A DNA stretch of 14,849 nucleotides from Casimicrobiaceae bacterium (GTDB lineage Bacteria; Pseudomonadota; Gammaproteobacteria; Burkholderiales; Casimicrobiaceae), in contig CATPAO010000072.1 in NCBI GenBank assembly GCA_955652025.1, positions 1 through 14,849 of the forward strand, in the 5' to 3' direction. Below, piece after piece: positions 1-7,371 of this stretch (position 1 is the first letter of the stretch; each line of letters starts with the position of its first letter). Position numbers and translations under genes: made by a program. A model generated the notes under the pieces. That model was not told the origin of the DNA. It did no database searches and saw nothing but the letters and a program-made list of their open reading frames with translations.

Positions 1-333
1 GAGATCCTGGTCGTCCACGACGAGCTCGACCTCAAACCGGGTGACGTGAAAATGAAACTGGGCGGTGGCGTCGCCGGCCACAACGGCTTGCGCGATATCC
101 AGGCGCAGCTCGGTTCCGCCGACTTCTGGCGCCTTCGCTTCGGCATCGGCCATCCGCGCGATTCGCTGCTGCCGCAGCAGGATGTCGTCGACTATGTGCT
201 GAAACCGCCGCGGGCGGACGAGCGGGACGCGATCTTCGCCGCACGCGACCGCGCGATCGCGGCTTGGGACGACATCGCGCGCGGCGACATGGAACGCGCG
301 ATGATGTCGCTCCACACGAAAAGCTCGCCATGA
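1..333 (+). CDS. pth: Peptidyl-tRNA hydrolase, 3' part (5' end outside window)
   Basis: This is the C-terminal 110 residues of peptidyl-tRNA hydrolase. The cytoplasmic enzyme cleaves the ester bond of peptidyl-tRNAs that drop off the ribosome, so the tRNA can be reused. The reading frame is open from base 1, so the start and the N-terminal catalytic histidine lie upstream of the window. The visible part begins with the family motif VVHDELDLKPG, which holds the conserved aspartate of the active site. It continues into KLGGGVAGHNGLRDI, the Gly-rich His-Asn loop that binds substrate. The family is about 190-200 residues long, so a little over half is present. It ends at TGA 331-333. ychF follows 81 bp later on the same strand, a common proteobacterial order. 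The identification is secure; only the truncation by the window edge limits it. Confidence 0.95.
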   Translation, partial: EILVVHDELDLKPGDVKMKLGGGVAGHNGLRDIQAQLGSADFWRLRFGIGHPRDSLLPQQDVVDYVLKPPRADERDAIFAARDRAIAAWDDIARGDMERAMMSLHTKSSP

Positions 334-360
334 GCGCCGCCGGGCCGTCGGAAGGCGCGA

Positions 361-415
361 ATTGCTCCCCCTGCGGGGCAGCGCAGCGGCGAGAGCCGCA
401 AGCGTGGAGGTCCAA
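361..415 (+). repeat. Palindromic intergenic repeat, copy A, carrying the ychF ribosome-binding site
   Basis: This GC-rich structured element fills most of the pth-ychF gap. Three nested pairings are visible. One hairpin has CCCC (368-371) facing GGGG (375-378). A second, perfect 5-bp hairpin has GCGGC (386-390) and GCCGC (395-399) closed by a GAGA loop of GNRA type. An imperfect outer stem brings ATTG..CTCC at the left end against GGAG..CAAT at the right end. The GGAGG at 406-410 is also the Shine-Dalgarno of ychF (ATG at 415). A related sequence in the opposite orientation lies at 7256-7335, sharing GGGG, AGCG and AGCGTGG(A/G)GGTC blocks. Abundant repeats of this style occur between genes of Burkholderiales; that family assignment is from memory, not a search. 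Confidence 0.6.
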
Positions 416-1509
416 TGAGCCTTAAATGCGGCATCGTCGGCCTGCCCAACGTCGGCAAGTCGACGCTTTTCAACGCGCTCACCAAAGCGGGGATCGCTGC
501 GGAGAACTATCCGTTCTGCACGATCGAACCCAACGTCGGCATCGTCGAGGTTCCCGATCCGCGATTGCATGCCCTCGCGTCGATCGCGAGACCGCAAAAA
601 GTGATTCCGGCCATCGTCGAGTTCGTCGACATCGCGGGCCTCGTCGCCGGCGCTTCGAAAGGCGAAGGTCTCGGCAACCAATTCCTCGCCAACATTCGCG
701 AGACCGACGCGATCGCGCACGTCGTGCGATGCTTCGACGACGACAACGTCGTCCACGTCACCGGCAAAGTGAATCCGGTGTCGGACATCGAGACGATCAA
801 CACGGAGCTGGCGCTCGCCGATCTCGCGGCGGTGGAGAAGCAACTCGCGAAGTACGTGAAGGCCGCGCGCGCCGGCGGCGACAAAGAGGCGCAGCGGATC
901 GTGTCGGCACTGTCGAAGGTCGAGGCTGCGCTGGACCGGGGCCGCCCCGCGCGGACGGCCGAGCTCTACCTGGAAGAGCGGGAGGTTCTGCGGCCGTTTT
1001 TCCTGTTGACGATGAAGCCGACGATGTACGTCGCCAACGTGTCCGAGCACGGCTTCCACGACAATCCGCTCCTCGCGGACGTCCTCCGGCTCGCGAAGTC
1101 GGAGAACGCACCCGTGGTCGCGGTGAGCGCCGCGCTGGAAGCGGAGATCGCCAACCTCGACGGCGACGACAAGTTGGTGTTCCTGGCCGATCTCGGGCAG
1201 ACCGAGCCCGGACTCGACCGCGTCATCCACGCCGGCTATCAGCTCCTCGGCCTGCAGACGTTCTTCACCACGGGACCGAAAGAGGTCCGCGCCTGGACCG
1301 TGCAGGTCGGCGCGACCGCGCCACAGGCGGCCGGCGTCATCCACACCGATTTCGAAAAAGGCTTCATCCGCGCCGAGACGATTTCCTACGCCGACTACAT
1401 CGCGTGCAAGGGCGAGCATGGCGCGAAGGAGGCGGGCAAGATGCGGCTGGAAGGCAAGGAGTACATCGTCAAGGACGGCGATGTCATGCATTTCAGATTC
1501 AATGTCTAG
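415..1509 (+). CDS. ychF: Redox-regulated ribosome-associated ATPase YchF (Obg family)
   Basis: This 364-residue cytoplasmic P-loop ATPase of the TRAFAC/Obg class (human OLA1 relative) matches the family length of about 363. The Walker A motif GLPNVGKST is at residues 9-17 and the G3 motif DIAGL at 72-76. The G4 position reads NVSE instead of NKxD, the substitution known to give YchF its preference for ATP over GTP. A coiled-coil insertion follows at roughly 125-200. The C-terminal TGS domain, from about 280 on, ends in [10 protein letters not shown], as is typical. YchF binds ribosomes and dampens oxidative-stress responses in E. coli. The start is set by GGAGG at 406-410, 4 nt before the ATG, inside the repeat element. 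Its last 8 bases overlap the next gene, which suggests co-transcription. Confidence 0.97.
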   Translation: MSLKCGIVGLPNVGKSTLFNALTKAGIAAENYPFCTIEPNVGIVEVPDPRLHALASIARPQKVIPAIVEFVDIAGLVAGASKGEGLGNQFLANIRETDAIAHVVRCFDDDNVVHVTGKVNPVSDIETINTELALADLAAVEKQLAKYVKAARAGGDKEAQRIVSALSKVEAALDRGRPARTAELYLEEREVLRPFFLLTMKPTMYVANVSEHGFHDNPLLADVLRLAKSENAPVVAVSAALEAEIANLDGDDKLVFLADLGQTEPGLDRVIHAGYQLLGLQTFFTTGPKEVRAWTVQVGATAPQAAGVIHTDFEKGFIRAETISYADYIACKGEHGAKEAGKMRLEGKEYIVKDGDVMHFRFNV

Positions 1510-1996
1510 CCCGCTTTGGCGCCCGTTGCTCGCTGCTGTCTGCATGCTGCTGGCCGCCTGCGCGGCGATGGGACCGCGGCTCGCCTCTCCGAGGGTCACC
1601 GTAATGGAGGTCCGCGTCCTCCAGTTGGACGGCGCGCAGGTCGTGCTCGGCGCGAGCGTCGAGTTGACGAATCCGAATTCCACCGACGTCGACATCCAAG
1701 GGCTCGACGCTGCAATGACGATCGAGGACGAGCCCGTGGCGACCGCCGCGCTCGTTGCGCCCGTGCGGGTCCCCGCGGGCGGCACCGCGACCGCGGAGCT
1801 CTCCGCCACCACCGGTGTCGACGCGTTGATGCGCGCGGCCGCCATCGCGATCCGGCGCGGTGCCGTCACGCCGCCAGGGCGCGCGCCGACGCTTCGCTAC
1901 GCGATCGAGGGCGTCGCGCTGTTCACCGGCGGTCTCCGCGTTCCATTTCAGCGCGGCGGGGAGCTCGGACTCTCCGGAAGCAAGGGGACGAAGTGA
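1502..1996 (+). CDS. LEA14-like (WHy/LEA type 2) lipoprotein
   Basis: This 164-residue protein begins with a short lipoprotein signal: a hydrophobic stretch at residues 5-19 and a lipobox LAAC with Cys20 as the predicted lipidation site. That implies membrane anchoring on the periplasmic side. The mature part has [20 protein letters not shown] at about 54-73 followed by short beta-rich segments, which resembles the WHy/LEA type 2 domain (LEA14-like) found in many proteobacterial lipoproteins. The molecular role of those bacterial proteins is unclear; stress protection is only assumed from plant relatives. The ATG at 1502 lies inside the last codons of ychF (8-bp overlap). Longer in-frame starts exist but would place the lipobox too deep. 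The stop overlaps the dapF GTG by 4 bases, so the gene sits in one translationally coupled unit. Confidence 0.8.
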   Translation: MSSPLWRPLLAAVCMLLAACAAMGPRLASPRVTVMEVRVLQLDGAQVVLGASVELTNPNSTDVDIQGLDAAMTIEDEPVATAALVAPVRVPAGGTATAELSATTGVDALMRAAAIAIRRGAVTPPGRAPTLRYAIEGVALFTGGLRVPFQRGGELGLSGSKGTK

Positions 1997-2835
1997 CCGG
2001 CATTTCGTTCACGAAAATGCAGGGCGCCGGCAACGATTTTGTCGTCATCGACGCGACGCGGACGCCGTTCGCGCTCAACGCGGCGCAGATCCGTGCGCTC
2101 GCCGATCGCCGCTTCGGCGTCGGCTGCGACCAGGTGCTCGTCGTGGAGCGGGCCGAATCCGCGGACGCCGACTTCCGTTATCGCATCTTCAACGCCGACG
2201 GTGGGGAAGTCGAGCAATGCGGCAACGGCGCGCGATGCTTCGTCGTATTCGTGCGCGAGCGCGGGCTCACCACCAAGCGCGAGATTCGCGTCGAAACCAA
2301 GGCGGGCGTCATCGTCCCGGCGTTGGTGCCGGACGGGGAGGTCGTCGTCGACATGGGGGCGCCGCGCTTCGAACCGGACGAGATCCCGTTCGTCGGCGGC
2401 ACGGGCGCCATCGAAGAGCCGCTCGACGTGGGCGGCAGAACGGTCTCGATCTCCGCGCTGTCGATGGGCAACCCGCATGCCGTGCAACGGGTCGAGGACG
2501 TCGGCGCGGCGCCGGTTGCGAGCGAGGGTCCGCTGATCGAGAAACACCGGCGTTTTCCGCGCCGCGTGAACGCCGGCTACATGCAGGTGGTCGATCGCGC
2601 TAACATTCGCCTGCGCGTATGGGAGCGTGGCGCGGGAGAGACGCTCTCCTGCGGGACCGGCGCCTGCGCCGCGGTGGTCGCGGGCATTCGCCGCGGGTTA
2701 CTCGATCCCGAAGTACGCGTGATGACCCGAGGCGGTCCGTTGACAATCGTTTGGGAGGGTGAGGGAAAATCCGTGCGCATGAAAGGTGCAGCAACGAAGG
2801 TATTCGAAGGTGAATGGGAGGCGCCTGCGCCATGA
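1993..2835 (+). CDS. dapF: Diaminopimelate epimerase
   Basis: This 280-residue cofactor-free racemase interconverts LL- and meso-diaminopimelate in the cytoplasm. It supplies meso-DAP for peptidoglycan and the precursor of lysine. The two catalytic cysteines are visible in their motifs: Cys76 in CGNGARC and Cys220 in SCGTGAC. N-terminal [13 protein letters not shown] (residues 8-20) and MGNPHAV (158-164) are also family hallmarks. The length fits the usual 274-285. The start is GTG at 1993, giving [16 protein letters not shown] with AGGGG just upstream. It overlaps the lipoprotein stop as GTGA, a typical coupling arrangement. DUF484 and xerC follow on the same strand, matching the dapF-yigA-xerC order of E. 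coli. No odd residues or breaks are seen. Confidence 0.97.
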   Translation: MTGISFTKMQGAGNDFVVIDATRTPFALNAAQIRALADRRFGVGCDQVLVVERAESADADFRYRIFNADGGEVEQCGNGARCFVVFVRERGLTTKREIRVETKAGVIVPALVPDGEVVVDMGAPRFEPDEIPFVGGTGAIEEPLDVGGRTVSISALSMGNPHAVQRVEDVGAAPVASEGPLIEKHRRFPRRVNAGYMQVVDRANIRLRVWERGAGETLSCGTGACAAVVAGIRRGLLDPEVRVMTRGGPLTIVWEGEGKSVRMKGAATKVFEGEWEAPAP

Positions 2836-2881
2836 GCGCGGGCGTGTTGAAACCTACATGTCGACAGGGCCAATACAGCGA

Positions 2882-3541
2882 ATGGACACCAGCACCGTCG
2901 CCGAATATCTAAAGCAGAACCCTCAATTCTTCGAAGACTACGCGGACATGCTCGCGGAAATCTTCGTTCCGCATCCGCATGGCGGTCACGCGATTCCGAT
3001 CGCCGAACGGCAGATTCTCACGCTCCGTGACAAGAACCACGAGCTCGAAACCAAGCTTCGCGAGCTCGTCCGCTTCGGATCCGAAAACGAAGCGACCGGC
3101 GAAAAGCTGCACCGCTCCACGCTTGCGCTGTTCGCGGCGCCGGACCTCGAGACGACGCTCGCGGTCCTCTATCACAGCCTCAAGGAAGACTTCGGCGTCC
3201 CTGCGGTCGCGGCACGACTGTGGGGCAAGGTGCCCGAGCGCTCGTACCTGCCCGAACTCGCCGCCGCGTCGCAGGAGATTCGCGACTATGCGAGGGAGCT
3301 CGGCGTGCCCTATTGCGGTCCGACGCCCGCGTTCGAGTCGCGCGAATGGTTCGATGCCGGCAACGGCGAAGGACTGTCGTCTTACGCGTACATGCCGCTC
3401 CGCACGACGGGCACGTTCGGTCTGCTCGCGCTCGGCAGTCCGGACCCGAATCGCTTTCATCCGGGAATGGGCACGCTGTTCCTGATCCGGTTGGCCGAGC
3501 TCGCGAGTGTTTCCGCGGCGCGGTTTCTCCCGTTGTCCTAG
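2882..3541 (+). CDS. DUF484 family protein (YigA-like, GAF-like fold)
   Basis: This 219-residue cytoplasmic protein of the DUF484/YigA family has no settled function. The N-terminus MDTSTVAEYLKQNPQFFEDYAD, with the NPxFFE motif, and VPHPHGG at residues 29-35 are diagnostic. A charged helical stretch at about 43-69 is probably a coiled coil. It is followed by a GAF-like domain to the C-terminus, with PLRTTGTFGLLALGS near residues 172-186. The start is uncertain. An in-frame ATG at 2858 would add eight residues (MSTGPIQR), and neither start has a good Shine-Dalgarno. ATG 2882 was chosen because MxxxxVAxYL is where the family normally begins. The place between dapF and xerC is conserved in gamma- and betaproteobacteria and is the main clue to a role linked to xerC or cell-wall/chromosome functions. 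Confidence 0.9.
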   Translation: MDTSTVAEYLKQNPQFFEDYADMLAEIFVPHPHGGHAIPIAERQILTLRDKNHELETKLRELVRFGSENEATGEKLHRSTLALFAAPDLETTLAVLYHSLKEDFGVPAVAARLWGKVPERSYLPELAAASQEIRDYARELGVPYCGPTPAFESREWFDAGNGEGLSSYAYMPLRTTGTFGLLALGSPDPNRFHPGMGTLFLIRLAELASVSAARFLPLS

Positions 3542-3558
3542 GCCGTCGGAGCGCTCGC

Positions 3559-4482
3559 GTGCCGGCCGACGCCGCACCCGCAAGCGCGATCAACGAGTCC
3601 AACGCGGCGCTCTATCGGGCGTTCGTCCAACACTTGGCGGTACGGCCGGTGCACACGCGCGCGGCCTATCAACGCGACGTCGTGGCGCTCCTCGCGCTTG
3701 CCGCGTCGACGCCGGCGCCGGCGCTCACACGCGCGGAGATCTCGCGGTTTCTCGCGACGTTGCACGGCGGCGGCCTGTCGGGACGTAGTCTTGCGCGGAT
3801 GCTGTCGGCGTGGCGGGCGTTCTTCCGTTTTCTGATATCGCGCGACCGCACGATGCGCGACGATCCGACCGCGGGTCTCAAGGCGCCGAAATCGCCGCGG
3901 CGCCTGCCGTCCGCACTGACGCCGGACGAGGCGATCCGCCTCGTGACGATCGAGGGCGACGACGAGTTGGCGATTCGCGACCGCGCGTTGTTCGAGCTCG
4001 CGTACTCGTCGGGGCTCCGCTTGTCCGAGCTCGCTGGGCTCGACGTCGATGGTGTCGACGCCGCACGCGGCGAAGTGCGCGTGTGGGGCAAGGGCGCAAA
4101 GGAGCGCGTCGTGCCAGTCGGGGCGCCGGCGTTGGCGGCCGTCGGCGCGTGGCTCGTGAAGCGGCAACCGATCGCGGCAGGCGACGAGCAGGCGCTTTTC
4201 GTCGGTACACGGGGACAGCGCCTGTCGCCGCGGTCGATCCAGCGGCGGCTCGTCACGTGGGCGAAGCGGCGCGGCATCACGCGGCACGTCCATCCCCACA
4301 TGCTTCGGCACTCGTTCGCCTCGCACGTATTGCAATCGTCGGGCGACCTTCGTGCAGTGCAGGAAATGCTTGGGCATGCGTCGATCGCCAGCACGCAGGT
4401 GTACACCCATCTCGATTTCCAGGCGCTCGCCAAGGTATACGACGCGGCGCACCCGCGCGCGAAACGCAAGCGGACGAAGTAG
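3559..4482 (+). CDS. xerC: Site-specific tyrosine recombinase XerC
   Basis: XerC acts with XerD at the dif site to resolve chromosome dimers before division. The protein has 307 residues, as expected. The N-terminal core-binding domain covers about residues 13-95 and the catalytic domain about 115-295. All six catalytic residues are present: Arg154 (SGLRLSEL), Lys178 (GKGAKER), His247 and Arg250 (HMLRHSF), His273 (LGHAS) and nucleophile Tyr282 (VYTHLDF). SSGDLRAVQEMLGHASI and the C-terminal LAKVYDAAHPRAKR are the XerC version of these motifs, which argues against XerD or an integron/phage integrase. The start is GTG 3559, with GGAG at 3547-3550. It lies 17 bp after the DUF484 stop, consistent with an operon. 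No intrinsic terminator follows; only a 5-bp GCCCG/CGGGC stem without a T-run is seen at 4482-4497. Confidence 0.96.
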   Translation: MPADAAPASAINESNAALYRAFVQHLAVRPVHTRAAYQRDVVALLALAASTPAPALTRAEISRFLATLHGGGLSGRSLARMLSAWRAFFRFLISRDRTMRDDPTAGLKAPKSPRRLPSALTPDEAIRLVTIEGDDELAIRDRALFELAYSSGLRLSELAGLDVDGVDAARGEVRVWGKGAKERVVPVGAPALAAVGAWLVKRQPIAAGDEQALFVGTRGQRLSPRSIQRRLVTWAKRRGITRHVHPHMLRHSFASHVLQSSGDLRAVQEMLGHASIASTQVYTHLDFQALAKVYDAAHPRAKRKRTK

Positions 4483-4843
4483 CCCGGGCCAGCGGGCGCG
4501 GGTTCGTGCTCACTTTGTGGCGCACAACGTCGGGTTTCGGATCGCATTGCTCCGGGGCGCAGAACGCGTCTTGCGCCAGGCAAAGAATTTGCTTTAAGCA
4601 GTTGACGGCCGGGATTTCGCCGGTGAGCGCCTTCATTCCATATCGGGGAGGCCTCCGGCATTTCCGGCCGACCCCGAAGACGGCGTGCATCCCGAAACCT
4701 CTGCGGAAATCGCGGCGAAGCTTCGCTGCCGGACTAACGAAAAAACGGAGACAAGAGCGCAATCGCGGCACGTATCCCGTTAACGGATGTGTTCCTCCGT
4801 CGACACGATTCGAGGCCGGTCCTACGCTACCCGATCCCCCACC
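4483..4843 (+). other. 361-bp non-coding region with three short perfect palindromes
   Basis: No convincing gene lies between xerC and the GGDEF-EAL gene. The stretch holds three perfect palindromes: GGAGGCCTCC at 4647-4656, GCGAAGCTTCGC at 4715-4726 (extendable to GCG...TGC through one G:T pair, 4712-4729) and CCGTTAACGG at 4777-4786. It also has AT-richer patches at about 4583-4597 and 4737-4747. A TTGACG at 4600-4605 could be a -35 element, but no matching -10 lies 16-18 nt downstream. GGAG at 4747-4750 looks like a ribosome-binding site but no ATG or GTG follows at a useful distance. Some frames stay open on both strands through the segment, without a start signal or recognisable motif. 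It probably contains the promoter and control region for the gene to the right. Confidence 0.5.
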
Positions 4844-7234
4844 ATGCCGACGCCCCGTCTCCAGACCCGGATCGTCGCGCTCTTCCTCGCGCTGATCGTC
4901 GTCGTCCAGTTGGGCGGGTTCGTGCTCGTCAATTCCGTCGGGGTCAGCACCGCGCGGAAATCCATCGGCGAGGACTTGGTCGCTGGCTCGCGCGTGTTCG
5001 ATCGCGTTCTGGAGCAGGAGCGGGTCCGCCTCGTGCAGGCCGCGCGGCTCCTTTCGGCCGACCAGGCGTTTCGCCAAGCCGTCGCCGCGCGCGACAAATC
5101 CGCGGTCAACACGGTGCTGGACCAATATGGGCGTCAAGTTGACGCCGAGTTGCTGATGTTGATCCGAGGGGACGACGACGTCGTGGCGGCCGACACGCTG
5201 GACGTGGGAACCGGCGAATCGTTCTTCTTCCCGCGATTGCTTGCGCAGGCGCGTGCCGCGGGACAGGTATCGGCGATGGTCGTCGTCCGCGGCCAGCTCT
5301 ACCAGCTCGTGATCGTGCCGGTGACGGTGCCATCGCCGTTCGCCTGGGTCGCCGTCGGCTATCCGGTCAACGACGAATTCGCGCGCGAGATCGGCCGTCT
5401 GCTGCGGCTCGACGTGTCGTTTTTGAGCCGGCTCGCGCAAGGCGAATGGAAGGTGCAGGCGACCACGCTCGGCGACGAGGAGAAGAAGACGCTGGTGGGC
5501 GACATCGGCGCCGATCGCTTCAAGATTCGCGACGACGATGGCAACGCTTCGTACAGCGACGCGGCGGTTACGCGCGTCTTGGTACTCCCTGCGCACACCG
5601 ACGATACAGTGGAGGTGGTGCTGCAACAGCCGCTGGCCACCGCGATGGAGCCTTTCCGTCGCCTGTCGCGCGAGCTTGCGTGGGTTTCGCTTCTCGCCGC
5701 CGCCGTGGCCATCCTTGCAAGCGCGTTGATCGCGCGCGGCATCGCCCGTCCGGTGCGCTCGCTCGCCGCGTTCGCCCGGCGCATGGCGGCCGGCGACTAT
5801 GGGACGGTTCCGCCGACGTCGCGCGACGACGAGATCGGCGATCTCGCGTCGGCGTTTCGCGCGATGCAGGAAGGGCTCGCGTCGCGCGAGCAGCGGATCT
5901 CGAATCTGGCCTACCGCGATACGCTGACCGGCATGCCGAACCGCACGCTGTTCACCGATCGACTGCAGAACGCGCTCGCGGTGTCGGCGCGCGAGAAATC
6001 GCAGCTGGCGGTCCTGCTGATGGACCTCGACCACTTCAAGTACGTCAACGACACGCTGGGTCATGCGATCGGGGACTTGTTGCTGCTCGAAGTCGCCGCG
6101 CGGTTGCAAGGCGTCGTCAAGCGCAAAAGCGACACGGTCGCTCGGTTGGGCGGCGACGAGTTCGCGATGCTGTTGCCGGGTACGGGCGCCAACGAAGCGC
6201 AGCGTCTCGCCGACACGTTCCTGCGGGCGCTCGAAGCGCCGATGACGCTCGACGGTCACCAGGTCGACATACGGGCGAGCGTCGGAATCGCCGTCGCGCC
6301 GGACCACGGCACCGAGCGGTCCACGCTGATGCGCCGTGCCGACGCCGCGATGTACGCGGCGAAGCGCACCAACGTGGGGGTGCTGGCGTGGGACGAACGA
6401 TTCGACCAGCACAGCCGCGACCGCCTGTCGCTGATGGGCGATCTCCGCAAGGCCGTCGAGGCGAACGAGTTGACGCTGATGTACCAGCCCAAGATCTCGC
6501 TCGTGCACGACACCGGTCACCATGTCGAGGCGCTCGTGCGCTGGCAGCATCCGGGGCGCGGCCTCGTGCCGCCGTCCGAGTTCATTCCGTTCGCCGAGCA
6601 GACGGGGTACATACGCGCGATCACGCAATGGGTGCTGACGCGCGCGATCACGCAATGCGCGGTCTGGCGCCGCGACGGGCTGCCGATGCACGTCGCGATC
6701 AACATCTCCGCGCGTGACCTGATGGACGTGCAGTTCCCGGAGCGATTCGCGCAGTTGCTGCAAGTGCATGGCTGCGCCGCGCAGTGGATCGCGCTCGAGA
6801 TCACCGAAAGCGCGATCCTCGACGATCCCGGCCACGCGATCGAAAACCTGGGCAGGTTGCACGCGCTGGGCTGCCGTCTCGCCATCGACGATTACGGCAC
6901 CGGGTATTCGTCACTCGCCTACTTGCGGCGTCTTCCAGTCGACGAGATCAAGATCGACAAGTCGTTCGTCATGAACATGGCGCACGACCCGAGCGACGCG
7001 ATGATCGTGCGCTCGACGATCGATCTGGCCCACAACATGGGCCTCACTGTCGTCGCCGAAGGCGTCGACGACGAGGCGGTGCTGGAGCGGCTCCGCGCAC
7101 TCGGCTGCGACATGGTTCAGGGCTTCCATTTGAGCCGCCCGCTGTCGGCCGCCGACGTGATCGAGCGCTTCAAGACTCCGAGCGAGATGCGCGCCGCCGC
7201 GGGGACCGGAGGATTGCGACTGGCCGCGCGTTGA
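4844..7234 (+). CDS. Membrane-bound bifunctional diguanylate cyclase/phosphodiesterase (Cache-HAMP-GGDEF-EAL)
   Basis: This 796-residue inner-membrane c-di-GMP enzyme has a first transmembrane helix at about residues 9-29. A periplasmic sensor of about 250 residues follows; it resembles a double-Cache domain, ligand unknown. The second helix is at about 279-299, HAMP at about 298-350, GGDEF at about 352-515 and EAL at about 525-775. The cyclase site GGDEF (436-440) is intact and preceded by RKSD (427-430), the RxxD inhibitory site at the correct 5-residue spacing. The phosphodiesterase residues are also intact: Glu562 of EAL, Asn620 (NIS), Glu652 (EITES), DDYGTG (682-687), Lys706 (KIDKSF), Glu739 (AEGVD) and Gln759. 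Both activities are therefore plausible. ATG 4844 gives MPTPRLQTRIVALFLAL, a positively charged N-terminus directly before the helix; ATG 4787 is a longer alternative. Neither has a clear Shine-Dalgarno. Confidence 0.93.
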   Translation: MPTPRLQTRIVALFLALIVVVQLGGFVLVNSVGVSTARKSIGEDLVAGSRVFDRVLEQERVRLVQAARLLSADQAFRQAVAARDKSAVNTVLDQYGRQVDAELLMLIRGDDDVVAADTLDVGTGESFFFPRLLAQARAAGQVSAMVVVRGQLYQLVIVPVTVPSPFAWVAVGYPVNDEFAREIGRLLRLDVSFLSRLAQGEWKVQATTLGDEEKKTLVGDIGADRFKIRDDDGNASYSDAAVTRVLVLPAHTDDTVEVVLQQPLATAMEPFRRLSRELAWVSLLAAAVAILASALIARGIARPVRSLAAFARRMAAGDYGTVPPTSRDDEIGDLASAFRAMQEGLASREQRISNLAYRDTLTGMPNRTLFTDRLQNALAVSAREKSQLAVLLMDLDHFKYVNDTLGHAIGDLLLLEVAARLQGVVKRKSDTVARLGGDEFAMLLPGTGANEAQRLADTFLRALEAPMTLDGHQVDIRASVGIAVAPDHGTERSTLMRRADAAMYAAKRTNVGVLAWDERFDQHSRDRLSLMGDLRKAVEANELTLMYQPKISLVHDTGHHVEALVRWQHPGRGLVPPSEFIPFAEQTGYIRAITQWVLTRAITQCAVWRRDGLPMHVAINISARDLMDVQFPERFAQLLQVHGCAAQWIALEITESAILDDPGHAIENLGRLHALGCRLAIDDYGTGYSSLAYLRRLPVDEIKIDKSFVMNMAHDPSDAMIVRSTIDLAHNMGLTVVAEGVDDEAVLERLRALGCDMVQGFHLSRPLSAADVIERFKTPSEMRAAAGTGGLRLAAR

Positions 7235-7255
7235 GGATTGGCCGCGCGTGACCAC

Positions 7256-7335
7256 GACCCCCACGCTCACTGCGTTCGCTACCCCCGGTCGAGCAAGCCT
7301 CCCTTGGGGCGGCCCGGCCGGAGGCTGGGCGCGAT
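7256..7335 (-). repeat. Palindromic intergenic repeat, copy B (opposite orientation to copy A)
   Basis: This element fills most of the 137-bp gap before dinB. Read on the - strand it gives GGGGG-TAGCG...GAGCGTGGGGGTC, matching the GGGG-CAGCG...AAGCGTGGAGGTC core of the repeat ahead of ychF. Internal pairings include GACC (7256-7259) with GGTC (7287-7290) and ACGC (7263-7266) with GCGT (7272-7275). A perfect 6-bp stem GCCTCC (7297-7302) / GGAGGC (7320-7325) encloses a run rich in GGCC. The CTTGGGGCGGCCCGGCC block at 7303-7319 is of a kind often seen between betaproteobacterial genes; that is recall, not a search result. No protein is encoded here. Confidence 0.6.
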
Positions 7336-7342
7336 CCTTCGG

Positions 7343-7348
7343 TAAACT
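7343..7348 (+). promoter_or_regulatory. Possible -10 element upstream of dinB
   Basis: TAAACT resembles a sigma-70 -10 box (four of six positions of TATAAT) and lies 23 nt before the ATG at 7372. No credible -35 sits 16-18 nt upstream, because that stretch is the end of the GC-rich repeat. The call is therefore weak. No LexA-type palindrome is seen here. Confidence 0.25.
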
Positions 7349-7371
7349 GTCATGGAGCGCGCCAGATCCGG

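Noticed and set aside
330..425. 31-codon ORF overlapping the pth stop as ATGA
   Set aside because: It is made of the repeat element, with no ribosome-binding site and a composition dictated by the palindromes.
2832..2912. 26-codon ORF overlapping the dapF stop
   Set aside because: It runs out of frame into the DUF484 gene and has no recognisable features.
4277..6862. Open frame of 861 codons on the - strand
   Set aside because: It lies antisense to xerC and the GGDEF-EAL gene, has Arg/His-rich composition typical of a GC-rich shadow frame, and shows no family motif.
7347..7365. Possible LexA box (CTG...CAG) before dinB
   Set aside because: The half-sites are 13 nt apart, not 10, and the interior is not AT-rich.
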